Assembly (NCBI GenBank): GCA_021820645.1
Contig: JAKADJ010000082.1
Location: 1 to 8,737 of the forward strand
Source: Bacillota bacterium
GTDB lineage: Bacteria; Bacillota_E; Sulfobacillia; Sulfobacillales; Sulfobacillaceae
Direction: 5' to 3'
Length of the DNA stretch: 8,737 nucleotides
The notes beneath the pieces were generated by a model that did no database searches, had not been told where the DNA came from, and saw only the letters and a list, made by a program, of their open reading frames with translations. Shown piece after piece: positions 1 through 6,772 of this stretch (the stretch's first letter is position 1; the number at the start of each line of letters is the position of its first letter). The position numbers were made by a program, and so were the translations under genes.

Positions 1-274
1 ACACTCGGAGAGTCCCACGGGGTGGGAGTGCATTGTTCAAAAGGTGTTCCAAGATGATGGTGGCACGGCGCCATGAACCCCGTTGGCTCTCGCATTGCGC
101 CAGGAGCCATTGCGCATGGTTACGCTGACTCTGGGATCGCTCGGGATCATGCATCATGGTGCGGAGCACCCATTGAATAGTCAGGATGGAGGTGTGATGC
201 GCAATCAGCCGATCGACGATGCGGGAACGTTCTTCGGCGTTATGCACGGCTACGAGCAGGGAGAGATCGAAGTG
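1..274 (-). pseudogene. Shifted-frame continuation of the XRE gene, TPR-like, runs off the left edge
   Basis: On the minus strand a frame shifted relative to the HTH gene stays open from before 274 to the window edge, about 91 codons. From 274 it reads HFDLSLLVAVHNAEERSR and later contains a segment with the spacing of a tetratricopeptide helix pair (NHAQWLLAQCESQRGSWRRA followed by TIILEHLLNNA). XRE-plus-TPR architecture is common in Gram-positive regulators, and the join falls exactly at the end of the HTH domain. The frame has no good start of its own; a GTG at 247 lacks a ribosome site. A frameshift mutation, a sequencing indel, or an overlapping coupled second gene could each explain this. 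The TPR call is by pattern only. Confidence 0.45.
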
Positions 275-477
275 CCGATCTCGAGGCCTAATCCTTTCGT
301 AATGGCGTCGGCCGTTGTCAACGAGGGGACCATACGGCCCCGTTCGATGGCGTTTAAGGTCGCGATGGGAATTTCTCGACTTACCGTATGGAGTTTTAAG
401 TGTCGTTCTTGGCGGGCTAGGTATAGGGCACGCCCAATCGGGGTGATCGTCAGGTTCATGCCCGATCTATTCGACAA
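250..477 (-). CDS. XRE-family helix-turn-helix DNA-binding protein, 75 aa, probably the N-terminal part of a broken XRE-TPR regulator
   Basis: The protein is essentially one Cro/C1 (XRE) helix-turn-helix domain. Residues about 14-65 follow the family pattern: a helix with LARQER, a turn, a recognition helix around ATLNAIERGR (39-48), then PSLTTADAITKGLGL. The start is TTG at 477, because the codon just upstream is TAG. The ribosome site is weak (CAGGAAA, far upstream), and ATG at residue 7 is an alternative. The domain ends almost immediately at TAG after LGLEIGTSI, where related regulators usually continue into a sensory or TPR region. Such a continuation is visible in another frame (see 1-274), so the 75-aa product is probably a truncated or frameshifted gene. 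A short stand-alone HTH protein is the alternative. The HTH assignment is confident; intactness is not. Confidence 0.7.
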   Translation of the reverse strand: MSNRSGMNLTITPIGRALYLARQERHLKLHTVSREIPIATLNAIERGRMVPSLTTADAITKGLGLEIGTSISPCS

Positions 478-867
478 CTATGGGGGATATTTCCTGCCTG
501 GTGCCTGACACAAAAATTCTATAGCGGCGATCAGGCGATGTTAAGACTATAGAAATGTTGTGGGAATATCTAGCAGGAGACAGTCTCGGGGATCGTGAAT
601 GTAAAGTGTCGGGTGTCTTAAAAAGGGGCCAGGGGGCAGGCGTGTGTGGGGATTGGATTTATAAACCAATGGATCACCATGGCGGTCATAGAGTCTCTTA
701 ACCGACTTCTGAGGATCGTTGCCTCTAAAAGGCCTTCTCGAACACAGCGGCTCATCATGAAAAAATGCTTGCGAGAGTAGTCACCTAAGAAATAAGGAGA
801 ACTGAGGCTAGGTCTAATCATATGCAATAGAATGAACGTCCGAAGAACGAATTTGGGGGGATCACGC
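478..867. other. Non-coding stretch between the XRE gene and the membrane protein
   Basis: No convincing gene is seen. At 517-524 and 547-554 there is a perfect 8-bp inverted repeat (TTCTATAG / CTATAGAA), listed separately. A 33-codon plus-strand frame at 679-780 (MAVIESLNRLLRIVASKR...) has no clear ribosome site and is not recognised. A TAGAAT hexamer at 828-833 could be a -10 box for the next gene but has no good -35 partner. No tRNA, repeat array or insertion-sequence end was recognised. Confidence 0.4.
517..554. repeat. Interrupted inverted repeat upstream of the XRE gene
   Basis: TTCTATAG (517-524) and its exact reverse complement CTATAGAA (547-554) are separated by 22 bp, so the half-sites start 30 bp (about three helical turns) apart. 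The repeat lies 40-77 bp upstream of the XRE gene start. A possible minus-strand -35 (TTAACA, 544-539) and -10 (TATAGA, 523-518) fall within it, although their 15-bp spacing is short. It could be an autoregulatory operator. This is pattern evidence only. Confidence 0.3.
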
Positions 868-1335
868 ATGCTTCAAGCAATGCAAGAAGAACGTCGGATG
901 CGGCGGTGGTGGATCAGTGCGATTCTAATGCTCGCGGTCGGGCTGGGGGGATTTGCTCTGGGCCACGTTGGACAGAACACTAGGCTGCGACAAACGGCTA
1001 TTTCTAATGTTCAGCAGGCCTATGTTTTGTTTGATGACGCGATCCATGAACCGGCCCCAGCGCCTAAGACTTTTTGGACTGCGGAAGGTATCGGATACCT
1101 GCAGGCATCCGTCGGGCCGCTTGAGAGCCTCGGCATTTCCAATATGAACGTTGTCGTGTCCGCGGTGGATGCCGCTGCTTACGATGCGTCTCGTCACCAG
1201 GCTAGCCCTCAAGAGATCCGATTGTTGGCATTGTTCCAACGTAAAATGGCAGCTTTTCATCAATATAGTTTTGGGTCAATTCCGGTGGCTAGGCTGAAAC
1301 AAGCGGTGAACAGCCTGGCGGCAGGGTTGAATTAG
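868..1335 (+). CDS. Hypothetical single-pass membrane protein, 155 aa
   Basis: The family is not recognised. The ATG at 868 is preferred because a purine-rich GGGGGGA lies about 7 nt upstream; the in-frame ATG at 832 has no ribosome site. The N-terminus is charged (EERRMRR, residues 7-13) and is followed by one hydrophobic segment at about 14-33 (WWISAILMLAVGLGGFALG). This predicts an N-in, single-pass protein with a domain of about 120 residues outside the membrane. No lipobox cysteine or clear signal-peptidase site is seen, and the mature part has no cysteine. The outer domain looks mostly helical, with alanine- and glutamine-rich stretches. It stands alone: 274 bp separate it from coxS, so it is probably not part of the cox operon. 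Confidence 0.65.
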   Translation: MLQAMQEERRMRRWWISAILMLAVGLGGFALGHVGQNTRLRQTAISNVQQAYVLFDDAIHEPAPAPKTFWTAEGIGYLQASVGPLESLGISNMNVVVSAVDAAAYDASRHQASPQEIRLLALFQRKMAAFHQYSFGSIPVARLKQAVNSLAAGLN

Positions 1336-1609
1336 GGGAGTCCATCCCCCAGGGTCTGGATTTTGATGGGGAAGCCCTGATGAGTACGAAATACCTATCG
1401 CCGCCAAAACGGCTTGCAGTCCCTTTTATGGTCCTTCGCCATTAAGATCTAAGCCAAGCCAATTCATTCCAGATCGAACATTCTGTTAAATGGGAAAATA
1501 TTAGCAGGATCCCAGCTATGACATGGCGAAAAGAATAAAGAGACATGGCTTAAGGGTGCGTTACGGACACCGAGATTGTCATCTTACGGTGAGAGGAGAG
1601 AAAAAGACA

Positions 1610-2116
1610 GTGGAACACCATCGTATGGAAGTCACCATGACGGTCAATGGGCGCTCTGTCTCCCGAGACATAGAACCCCGGGTCCTACTGGTGCATTTTC
1701 TTAGGGACGAGCTCCAATTGACGGGAACCCATGTCGGTTGTGATACATCGCAGTGTGGGTCTTGTACCGTCCTGATTGACGGGGAAGCGGTCAAGTCGTG
1801 TACGGTGTTGGCTGTACAATGCATGGGTCAATCGGTCACGACCATTGAGGGTCTGGAACAGGGGTCTTTGCATCCCATGCAAGAGGCATTTAGAGAAAAA
1901 CACGGCTTACAGTGTGGGTTTTGCACACCGGGCGTCATGATGACCGCGATCCAACTATTGAAACAGCACCCGAATCCGACGGAATCTGAAATTCGGGAAG
2001 GGCTGGATGGGGTGTTGTGCCGGTGTACCGGGTACGAGACCATTGTGCGTTCGATTCAGCACGCGGCCGGTTTGATGGCGGATCAAGAACCTCAACCTGA
2101 AGAAGAAGTAGGATAG
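1610..2116 (+). CDS. coxS: Aerobic CO dehydrogenase-type small subunit (2Fe-2S), coxS-like, 168 aa
   Basis: This is the iron-sulfur subunit of a xanthine oxidase-family molybdenum hydroxylase; it passes electrons from the molybdenum site in CoxL to FAD in CoxM. With the GTG at 1610 as residue 1, the N-terminal plant-ferredoxin-type cluster is bound by C44, C49, C52 and C64. The C-terminal four-helix cluster domain has C102-GF-C105 and C137-R-C139. All eight ligands are present. The start is GTG because GAGAGGAGAG lies just upstream and gives the usual family length of about 160-170 aa. The in-frame ATG at 1523 would add 29 very basic residues with no ribosome site. It is the first gene of an S-L-M operon; coxL begins 18 bp after its stop. 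The cytoplasmic face of the membrane is the known location for the family. Confidence 0.92.
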   Translation: MEHHRMEVTMTVNGRSVSRDIEPRVLLVHFLRDELQLTGTHVGCDTSQCGSCTVLIDGEAVKSCTVLAVQCMGQSVTTIEGLEQGSLHPMQEAFREKHGLQCGFCTPGVMMTAIQLLKQHPNPTESEIREGLDGVLCRCTGYETIVRSIQHAAGLMADQEPQPEEEVG

Positions 2117-2134
2117 AGAGGAGGACGACAAGTC

Positions 2135-4480
2135 ATGATGGACGTCTTAGGACAACCCGTAAAACGCCATGAGGACGATCGGCTGGTGCGTGGCAAGGGC
2201 CAATATACCGACGACATTCGCTTGCCAGGCATGGTATACGCCCATATGGTGCGAAGTCCCCATGCTCATGCCAAAATTAAAGCTATAGATACCCGAGCTG
2301 CGTTAGCCCTTCCTGGAGTATTAGCGGTCTATGTCGGCTCTGATTTGAAGGATACGGTGGGGATGATCCCGACGGCCTGGATTCCACCGAATGCGGAGAT
2401 GAAGATGACGCCGCACCCAGCACTGGCCTATGACACCGTGCGATATGTTGGGGATGGGGTCGCGGTGGTCATTGCGGAAGACCCTTATACCGCCTCGGAC
2501 GCTGCCGATCTGGTGCAGGTCACCTATGCGCCACTGGAGGCCGTGGTCAATCCACGAGAGGCTACAGAATCCGATAAGCCCCTGGTGCATCAAGAAATTC
2601 CGGACAATGTGGCATTTCATTGGAGTGTTGGAGCGGACTTGGACGACGTATTCGCCGCGTCTGAGGTCGTGGTGCGCCAAGAATTTCGCCAACAGCGCCT
2701 GGTTCCGAGTGCAATGGAACCGCGGGCTGCAGTGGCCCAATATAACCCTGCGACCGAGGAAATGACGGTCTGGACGACCACACAAAACCCCCACATTCAT
2801 CGCCTGTTGATGTCGGGGATCCTGGGGATTCCCGAGCACAGACTGCGCGTGGTTGCGATCGACGTCGGGGGCGGCTTTGGTAGCAAGATTGCCTGTTATC
2901 CCGACGAAGTGGTCGTCGCCTACGCGGCGCGTGCCTTGGGACGCCCTGTGAAGTGGACCGAGACTCGCCAGGAGAATTTTATTGCCACCAGCCATGGTCG
3001 GGATCATGTGCAAGAGGTGGAGCTCGCAGGCACTCGCGATGGGCGCATTGAAGCCATTCGCGTCAAAGCCTTTTCCAACCTGGGGGCCTACCTCTCCACT
3101 GCGGCACCCGGGGTGCCGACCATATTATTTGGTCTCATCCTCAATGGCGCTTACAAGATTCCCCAAGCGTCGGTCGATGTGTATGGGGTGGTGACTCACA
3201 CCACGCCGGTGGATGCCTATCGCGGGGCAGGACGCCCGGAGGCCACCTACCTCATCGAACGCATGGTGGATTTGTACGCCCGCGAACTGAAGATGGATCC
3301 GGTAGAAGTCCGCAAGATGAACCTGATCCCCCATGAAAGCTTTCCCTATACCAATCCCTTTGGGCTGGAGTACGATAGCGGAAATTATGAGGGCACCTTG
3401 CGACGGGCATTGGAAATGGTGGACTATCCGCAATTCCGCCGCGACCAAGAATCTTTACGGAAGCAAGGGAAGTACATTGGAATTGGGTTTAGCACCTATG
3501 TTGAAATGTGTGGGTTGGGTCCGTCGGAGGTTGCGGGAGCGGTCGGCTTTCAGGGAGGACTGTGGGAAAGCGCCACGGTTCGAGTCCACCCGACAGGGAA
3601 AGTCACCGTCTTTACCGGAGCTTCTCCACATGGACAAGGGGAAGAAACTACCTTTGCCCAGATTGTCTCGCATGAACTCGGCATGCCTGTCGAGGATATT
3701 GAGGTAGTGCATGGAGACACGGCAAGAATTGCCATGGGCTGGGGAACTTATGGATCCCGTACCACCGTCGTAGGAGGAGCGGCCCTACACATGGCGACTC
3801 AAAAAATCATCGCCAAGGCCACCAAAATTGCGGCACATAAACTGGAAGTAAGTGAGGTAGACGTCACGTTCGAGGCGGGGCAGTTTGGTGTGGCAGGGGT
3901 TCCTGGTCATGGGATGAGTTTTGCGAGCGTCGCGTTAGACGCCTACCTAGCCTGGAGTCTTCCGGAGGGCATGGAGCCCGCATTGGAAGCGACCGCGTTT
4001 TATAATCCCAAGAACTTCACCTACCCGTTTGGCGCTCACGTTGCGATGGTTTCAGTGGATCCTCACACCGGCGATGTAGAGTTGATGCGATATATCGCGG
4101 TGGATGACGTCGGCAACATCATCAACCCGATGATTGTGGAAGGGCAAATTCATGGCGGGTTGGTACAGGGCATCGGGCAGGCATTATATGAGGGAGCCGA
4201 GTTTGACGATCAAGGGCAGTTGATCACGGGATCCTTCCTGGACTACGCAATGCCTAAGGCCAGATTCTTCCCACAGTTCGAGACGGACCACACAGTGACC
4301 CCATCCCCTCATAACCCGCTTGGCGTCAAGGGTGTCGGTGAGACCGGGGCCATTGCCTCAACGCCGGCGGTGGTCAACGCGGTCATGGATGCGTTAGCCC
4401 CGATGGGGATTCGAGACATTGCGATGCCGTTGACGCCCATCAAGGTCTGGAATGCGATTCATCAACAAGGGGGGATATAA
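2135..4480 (+). CDS. coxL: Aerobic CO dehydrogenase-type large subunit, form II (AYRGAGR), coxL-like, 781 aa
   Basis: This is the molybdopterin-cytosine-dinucleotide-binding catalytic subunit of the CO dehydrogenase/xanthine oxidase family. The aldehyde oxidase/xanthine dehydrogenase a/b hammerhead domain occupies about residues 15-125; the molybdenum-binding domains follow. Visible cofactor motifs are GGGFGSK (245-251), HGQGEET (499-505, with the Q501 type of molybdenum-loop glutamine), and GVGETG (733-738), where E736 is the expected catalytic base. The active-site loop is AYRGAGR (361-367). That is the form II signature; true form I CO dehydrogenases have AYXCSFR with the copper-binding cysteine, which is absent here. 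Oxidation of CO is therefore uncertain, and another aldehyde or N-heterocycle is possible. A strong AGGAGG lies 10 nt before the ATG. Full family length with no breaks. Confidence 0.92.
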   Translation: MMDVLGQPVKRHEDDRLVRGKGQYTDDIRLPGMVYAHMVRSPHAHAKIKAIDTRAALALPGVLAVYVGSDLKDTVGMIPTAWIPPNAEMKMTPHPALAYDTVRYVGDGVAVVIAEDPYTASDAADLVQVTYAPLEAVVNPREATESDKPLVHQEIPDNVAFHWSVGADLDDVFAASEVVVRQEFRQQRLVPSAMEPRAAVAQYNPATEEMTVWTTTQNPHIHRLLMSGILGIPEHRLRVVAIDVGGGFGSKIACYPDEVVVAYAARALGRPVKWTETRQENFIATSHGRDHVQEVELAGTRDGRIEAIRVKAFSNLGAYLSTAAPGVPTILFGLILNGAYKIPQASVDVYGVVTHTTPVDAYRGAGRPEATYLIERMVDLYARELKMDPVEVRKMNLIPHESFPYTNPFGLEYDSGNYEGTLRRALEMVDYPQFRRDQESLRKQGKYIGIGFSTYVEMCGLGPSEVAGAVGFQGGLWESATVRVHPTGKVTVFTGASPHGQGEETTFAQIVSHELGMPVEDIEVVHGDTARIAMGWGTYGSRTTVVGGAALHMATQKIIAKATKIAAHKLEVSEVDVTFEAGQFGVAGVPGHGMSFASVALDAYLAWSLPEGMEPALEATAFYNPKNFTYPFGAHVAMVSVDPHTGDVELMRYIAVDDVGNIINPMIVEGQIHGGLVQGIGQALYEGAEFDDQGQLITGSFLDYAMPKARFFPQFETDHTVTPSPHNPLGVKGVGETGAIASTPAVVNAVMDALAPMGIRDIAMPLTPIKVWNAIHQQGGI

Positions 4481-5344
4481 ATGCGGACTGCACCGTTCGA
4501 ATACCATCGGGCTCAGGATCTCGATGACGCACTGGAGTGGTTGGCGGGAGATGGAGACCGTGACGTGAAAATCCTCGCCGGGGGTCATAGTCTGTTACCT
4601 CTCATGAAGCTTAAACTGGCGACGCCCACCGTGCTATTGGATGTGCAGGATGTGCCGGAGTTAAGGGGGATCCTATTGGAATCGGGTTGGGTGCGGATTG
4701 GCGCGTTAACTCGATATGTGGACTTAACCCGAGATGCGACGGTGGGGGATTCGCTGCCGCTGCTGAGCCAGGTGGCGGCTACCGTTGCAGACATCCAGGT
4801 GCGTAATCGAGGAACCATTGGAGGGAGTCTCTGTCACGCCGACCCGGCCGCTGACATTCCGGCCGCGGTCTTAGCCCTGGATGCCCGTCTCGTGTTAGTA
4901 GGACCCCGTGGCGAGCGTCGCGTGAACTTAGACGAATTCACGGTGGCCCCGTTCTTGACGGTCTTAGAGCCTACGGAAATATTGACGGCGATCGAATTCC
5001 CGATTCCTCTCCAGTCACAGCGAAGCACCTATCTCAAGCGGCCTCATCCGGCTTCCGGATATCCCGTGGTCGGCGTGGCCATCACTGGGGATGCTTCGCC
5101 GCATGAACCGTTGTCGAACGTGCGGGTCGCGGTGACTGGGATTGGGCCTAAAGCCTATCGCGCAGAGAAGACGGAGGGGACGTTGAAGGGGCAAGTACCT
5201 ACTCCAGAGCTTTTCCGAGCGGCAGCCGATGTGGCGATCACCGAAGCGAATATGAGCGATGAGCCCGACCTATCCTATCGGGAACAACTGACGCGGGTCT
5301 ATGTGGAACGCGCATTGTATCAGTTCTATGGTGGGGTCGCCTAA
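4481..5344 (+). CDS. coxM: Aerobic CO dehydrogenase-type medium subunit (FAD-binding), coxM-like, 287 aa
   Basis: This is the flavoprotein subunit that takes electrons from the CoxS clusters and passes them to quinone or another acceptor. The two FAD-pyrophosphate motifs are AGGHS (33-37) and TIGGS (112-116), in the family positions. The latter sits in RNRGTIGGSLCHADPAAD, typical of the PCMH-type FAD-binding domain. The C-terminal CO dehydrogenase flavoprotein domain covers about residues 175-280. The ATG directly abuts the TAA of coxL (4478-4480), and the ribosome site AAGGGGGGA lies inside the end of coxL, so translation is very likely coupled. The S-L-M order matches form II clusters. No coxD/E/F/G maturation genes follow; the operon stops at a hairpin terminator about 50 bp downstream. 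Confidence 0.92.
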   Translation: MRTAPFEYHRAQDLDDALEWLAGDGDRDVKILAGGHSLLPLMKLKLATPTVLLDVQDVPELRGILLESGWVRIGALTRYVDLTRDATVGDSLPLLSQVAATVADIQVRNRGTIGGSLCHADPAADIPAAVLALDARLVLVGPRGERRVNLDEFTVAPFLTVLEPTEILTAIEFPIPLQSQRSTYLKRPHPASGYPVVGVAITGDASPHEPLSNVRVAVTGIGPKAYRAEKTEGTLKGQVPTPELFRAAADVAITEANMSDEPDLSYREQLTRVYVERALYQFYGGVA

Positions 5345-5391
5345 GGCTTTTGTTGTCTATGCAGGGGATTACTTCGAACCAAAGAATAAAG

Positions 5392-5430
5392 GGGGCTCCG
5401 CCTTTTGGGCGAGCCCCTTCTCTTCTTTTT
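5392..5430. terminator. Bidirectional rho-independent terminator between coxM and the convergent operon
   Basis: GGGGCT (5392-5397) pairs with AGCCCC (5412-5417), and CGCC (5399-5402) pairs with GGCG (5408-5411), leaving one bulged C and a TTTTG loop. On the plus strand the stem is followed by TTCTCTTCTTTTT, which suits coxSLM. On the minus strand it is followed by TTTATTCTTT, which suits the operon ending at 5443. Both tracts are imperfect but T-rich. Confidence 0.8.
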
Positions 5431-5442
5431 CGGTGGTTTACT

Positions 5443-6093
5443 CTAAGCGGTTTGGGAGTCCATTACGAGCTGTAGAAGTTGAGCTTCTGGAACCGCTCCC
5501 GTAACTTCCAAGGTCCCATTGACCATGGATTTTGGAACACCGTATACGCTGTACTTGTTGGATAGGTCCGGAAACTCTCCTGCATCAACCATATCCGCCG
5601 TGATGTGTGGTGAGGCGAGTGCCATATTGTGTGCCAGGCGTACAGCCCGGGGGCAGTATGGTCACGTAGGGGTCGTAAACACCTGAATATGCACCGGTTT
5701 CTGAATCGCCGCCAACGAAGCTTCGGCAGCTGCGGAGAGACCTGTGGTGTGTGTGGATACGGCCTTAATGGCCTCGAGCAAGGTACCAAACTCGTGGCCA
5801 CTGGGGAGCCCGACAAAACGAATGCCAGTACGATGTCCATCTTTGTCTAAAAGTTCTCCGATCGGGCCTGTGATGGTTTCGGTACCACTGTGGCCTGGCT
5901 CCAATACCGGCTCCTGAGTAGCCTCTTGAACCATGATCAGATCCGATAAATCGGCGACTTCGTTGACTAAATCTTTAAAGGTCTGAGCCGTGTCCGCGTC
6001 CGGTCCACGATACCATTGGATAGTTACCGGATCTTGCAAGCCTGCGAAGAATTCGGTGACCTGCGTCGTGACTTGGCTGTCCAATAACGCCAT
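5443..6093 (-). CDS. Candidate selenoprotein: two-unit thioredoxin-fold protein disulfide oxidoreductase with in-frame TGA (UPYC), 216 aa
   Basis: One frame runs from ATG at 6093 (GGGAGGT 7 nt upstream) to TAG at 5443, interrupted only by TGA at 5664-5662. The protein resembles protein disulfide oxidoreductase/AhpF N-terminal-type proteins made of two thioredoxin folds. The N-terminal unit (about 1-115) keeps the fold pattern (TIQWYRG...TFKDLVNEVADLSDLI) but has no CxxC. The C-terminal unit reads IQVFTTPT-U144-P-Y-C147-PRAV and has the cis-proline motif YGVPK (P187). In the family this site is CPYC, so TGA replaces the first, nucleophilic cysteine. C147 is the only other redox residue in the protein. 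The 72 codons after TGA are open and family-like, as expected for read-through. A hairpin follows the TGA (see 5622-5664). It is the last gene of an operon with a persulfide-dioxygenase-like protein and a rhodanese, suggesting reduction of persulfide or disulfide substrates. A Cys-to-TGA mutation giving a pseudogene is the main alternative. Confidence 0.75.
5622..5664 (-). promoter_or_regulatory. Candidate bacterial SECIS hairpin directly after the in-frame TGA
   Basis: Reading the minus strand from TGA (5664-5662), CCATA (5661-5657) can pair with TATGG (5626-5622), TGCC (5655-5652) with GGCA (5635-5632), and GGGC (5648-5645) with GCCT (5639-5636, one G-U). The apical loop is TGTAC (5644-5640), 18-22 nt after the TGA, with G as its second base. 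Placement and loop G agree with known bacterial SECIS elements such as that of fdhF. A three-base CCC bulge sits on the 5' side instead of the single bulged U seen in E. coli. Pairing was done by eye, and a competing small GCC/GGC hairpin exists. Confidence 0.5.
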
Positions 6094-6133
6094 TGCTTAC
6101 ACCTCCCGTACTATGTTATGAACGTTGGTTGGG

Positions 6134-6757
6134 TTAGACACGATCGACGGGATGTCGACCGCCCATCCATAGGGACATGCCCCCGACCACATTGGCCACC
6201 TCTAGCCCTTGTTGGGATAGCCAGGATGCGGCCGAGGCGCTGCGGTTGCCCGATGCGCAGATAATCGCATGGGGCTTAGATTTGTCGAGTTCGTTGAGAC
6301 GACCTTGCAATTGTCCCATGGGAATATTAATTGCTCCGGGGACGATGCCGGATCGAAGTTCATAGGGTTCCCGTACGTCGACGACCACATAATTGTCAAG
6401 GTTTTGTGCTAATTCGTCAACGGTAAGGTCCTTGACGCGCTCCAAGGGGAGTCCTTCCTGTTCCCACCCCTTAACACCACGCTCAAACGTGAAGGGTACC
6501 GTGAGTCCGGCAGCCGTCAGGCTGGCCTTAGCGGCCTCCGCAATCACCGCGTTATCCGCAAACACGCCCAGCGGAGGCGATTGTCCATTCAAGGCACGTT
6601 TGACTTCTTCTCCCCAGCCCTGTCGGTGAAAGGGTACGTTATAGCTTCCCGCTGGATGGGCTTTAGAATACGCGTGGGCGGGATTCACATCCAGTAACAA
6701 GGCGGTACCGTTTTGTACCTGTTGAAAGAACTCCGTTGCCGTGAATGAGGTAGACAT
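6134..6757 (-). CDS. Tandem rhodanese-domain sulfurtransferase, 207 aa
   Basis: There are two rhodanese folds. The N-terminal one (about 1-106; LLLDVNPAHAYSKAHPAGSYNVPF) has no cysteine in its active-site position (GVFADNAVIAEAA around 64-76), so it is structural. The C-terminal one (about 110-205) has VVVDVREPYELRSGIVPGAINIP and the active loop C167-ASGNRS, a canonical six-residue rhodanese loop carrying the persulfide-forming cysteine, followed by VGGMSLW. It is expected to move sulfane sulfur between thiols such as glutathione- or bacillithiol-type persulfides and acceptors in the cytoplasm. ATG at 6757 has AGGCAGGA just upstream. It begins 15 bp after the upstream metallo-beta-lactamase gene and is followed after 40 bp by the thioredoxin-fold gene, so all three are probably one transcript. 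Confidence 0.9.
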   Translation of the reverse strand: MSTSFTATEFFQQVQNGTALLLDVNPAHAYSKAHPAGSYNVPFHRQGWGEEVKRALNGQSPPLGVFADNAVIAEAAKASLTAAGLTVPFTFERGVKGWEQEGLPLERVKDLTVDELAQNLDNYVVVDVREPYELRSGIVPGAINIPMGQLQGRLNELDKSKPHAIICASGNRSASAASWLSQQGLEVANVVGGMSLWMGGRHPVDRV

Positions 6758-6772
6758 TTGATTCCTGCCTTT

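Noticed and set aside
83..508. 141-aa open frame on the plus strand
   Set aside because: It is antisense to the HTH gene and TPR-like frame, has no recognisable domain or good ribosome site, and its composition is that of a shadow frame.
618..869. 83-aa minus-strand frame in the gap before the membrane protein
   Set aside because: No ribosome site and no recognisable pattern; it covers the probable upstream region of the 868 gene.
1336..1400. Possible terminator after the membrane protein gene
   Set aside because: Short CAGGG/CCCTG and GGGG/CCCC pairings exist, but the loops are long or the stems too short, and no T-tract follows.
1523..1609. N-terminal extension of coxS from ATG 1523
   Set aside because: There is no ribosome site before 1523, the 29 residues are unlike the family, and GTG 1610 has a good purine-rich site and gives normal length.
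2321..3013. 230-aa open frame on the minus strand inside coxL
   Set aside because: It is fully antisense to conserved coxL codons and rich in His/Arg/Gly shadow composition.
5301..5504. 67-aa plus-strand frame across the coxM end
   Set aside because: It starts inside coxM and runs through the terminator hairpin, so it is a shadow frame.
5443..5625. A separate 60-aa gene starting at ATG 5625 on the minus strand
   Set aside because: It is in the same frame as 5662-6093, lacks its own ribosome site, and is the C-terminal half of the same thioredoxin fold, beginning 9 residues after the CPYC motif. It is better read as continuation past the TGA.
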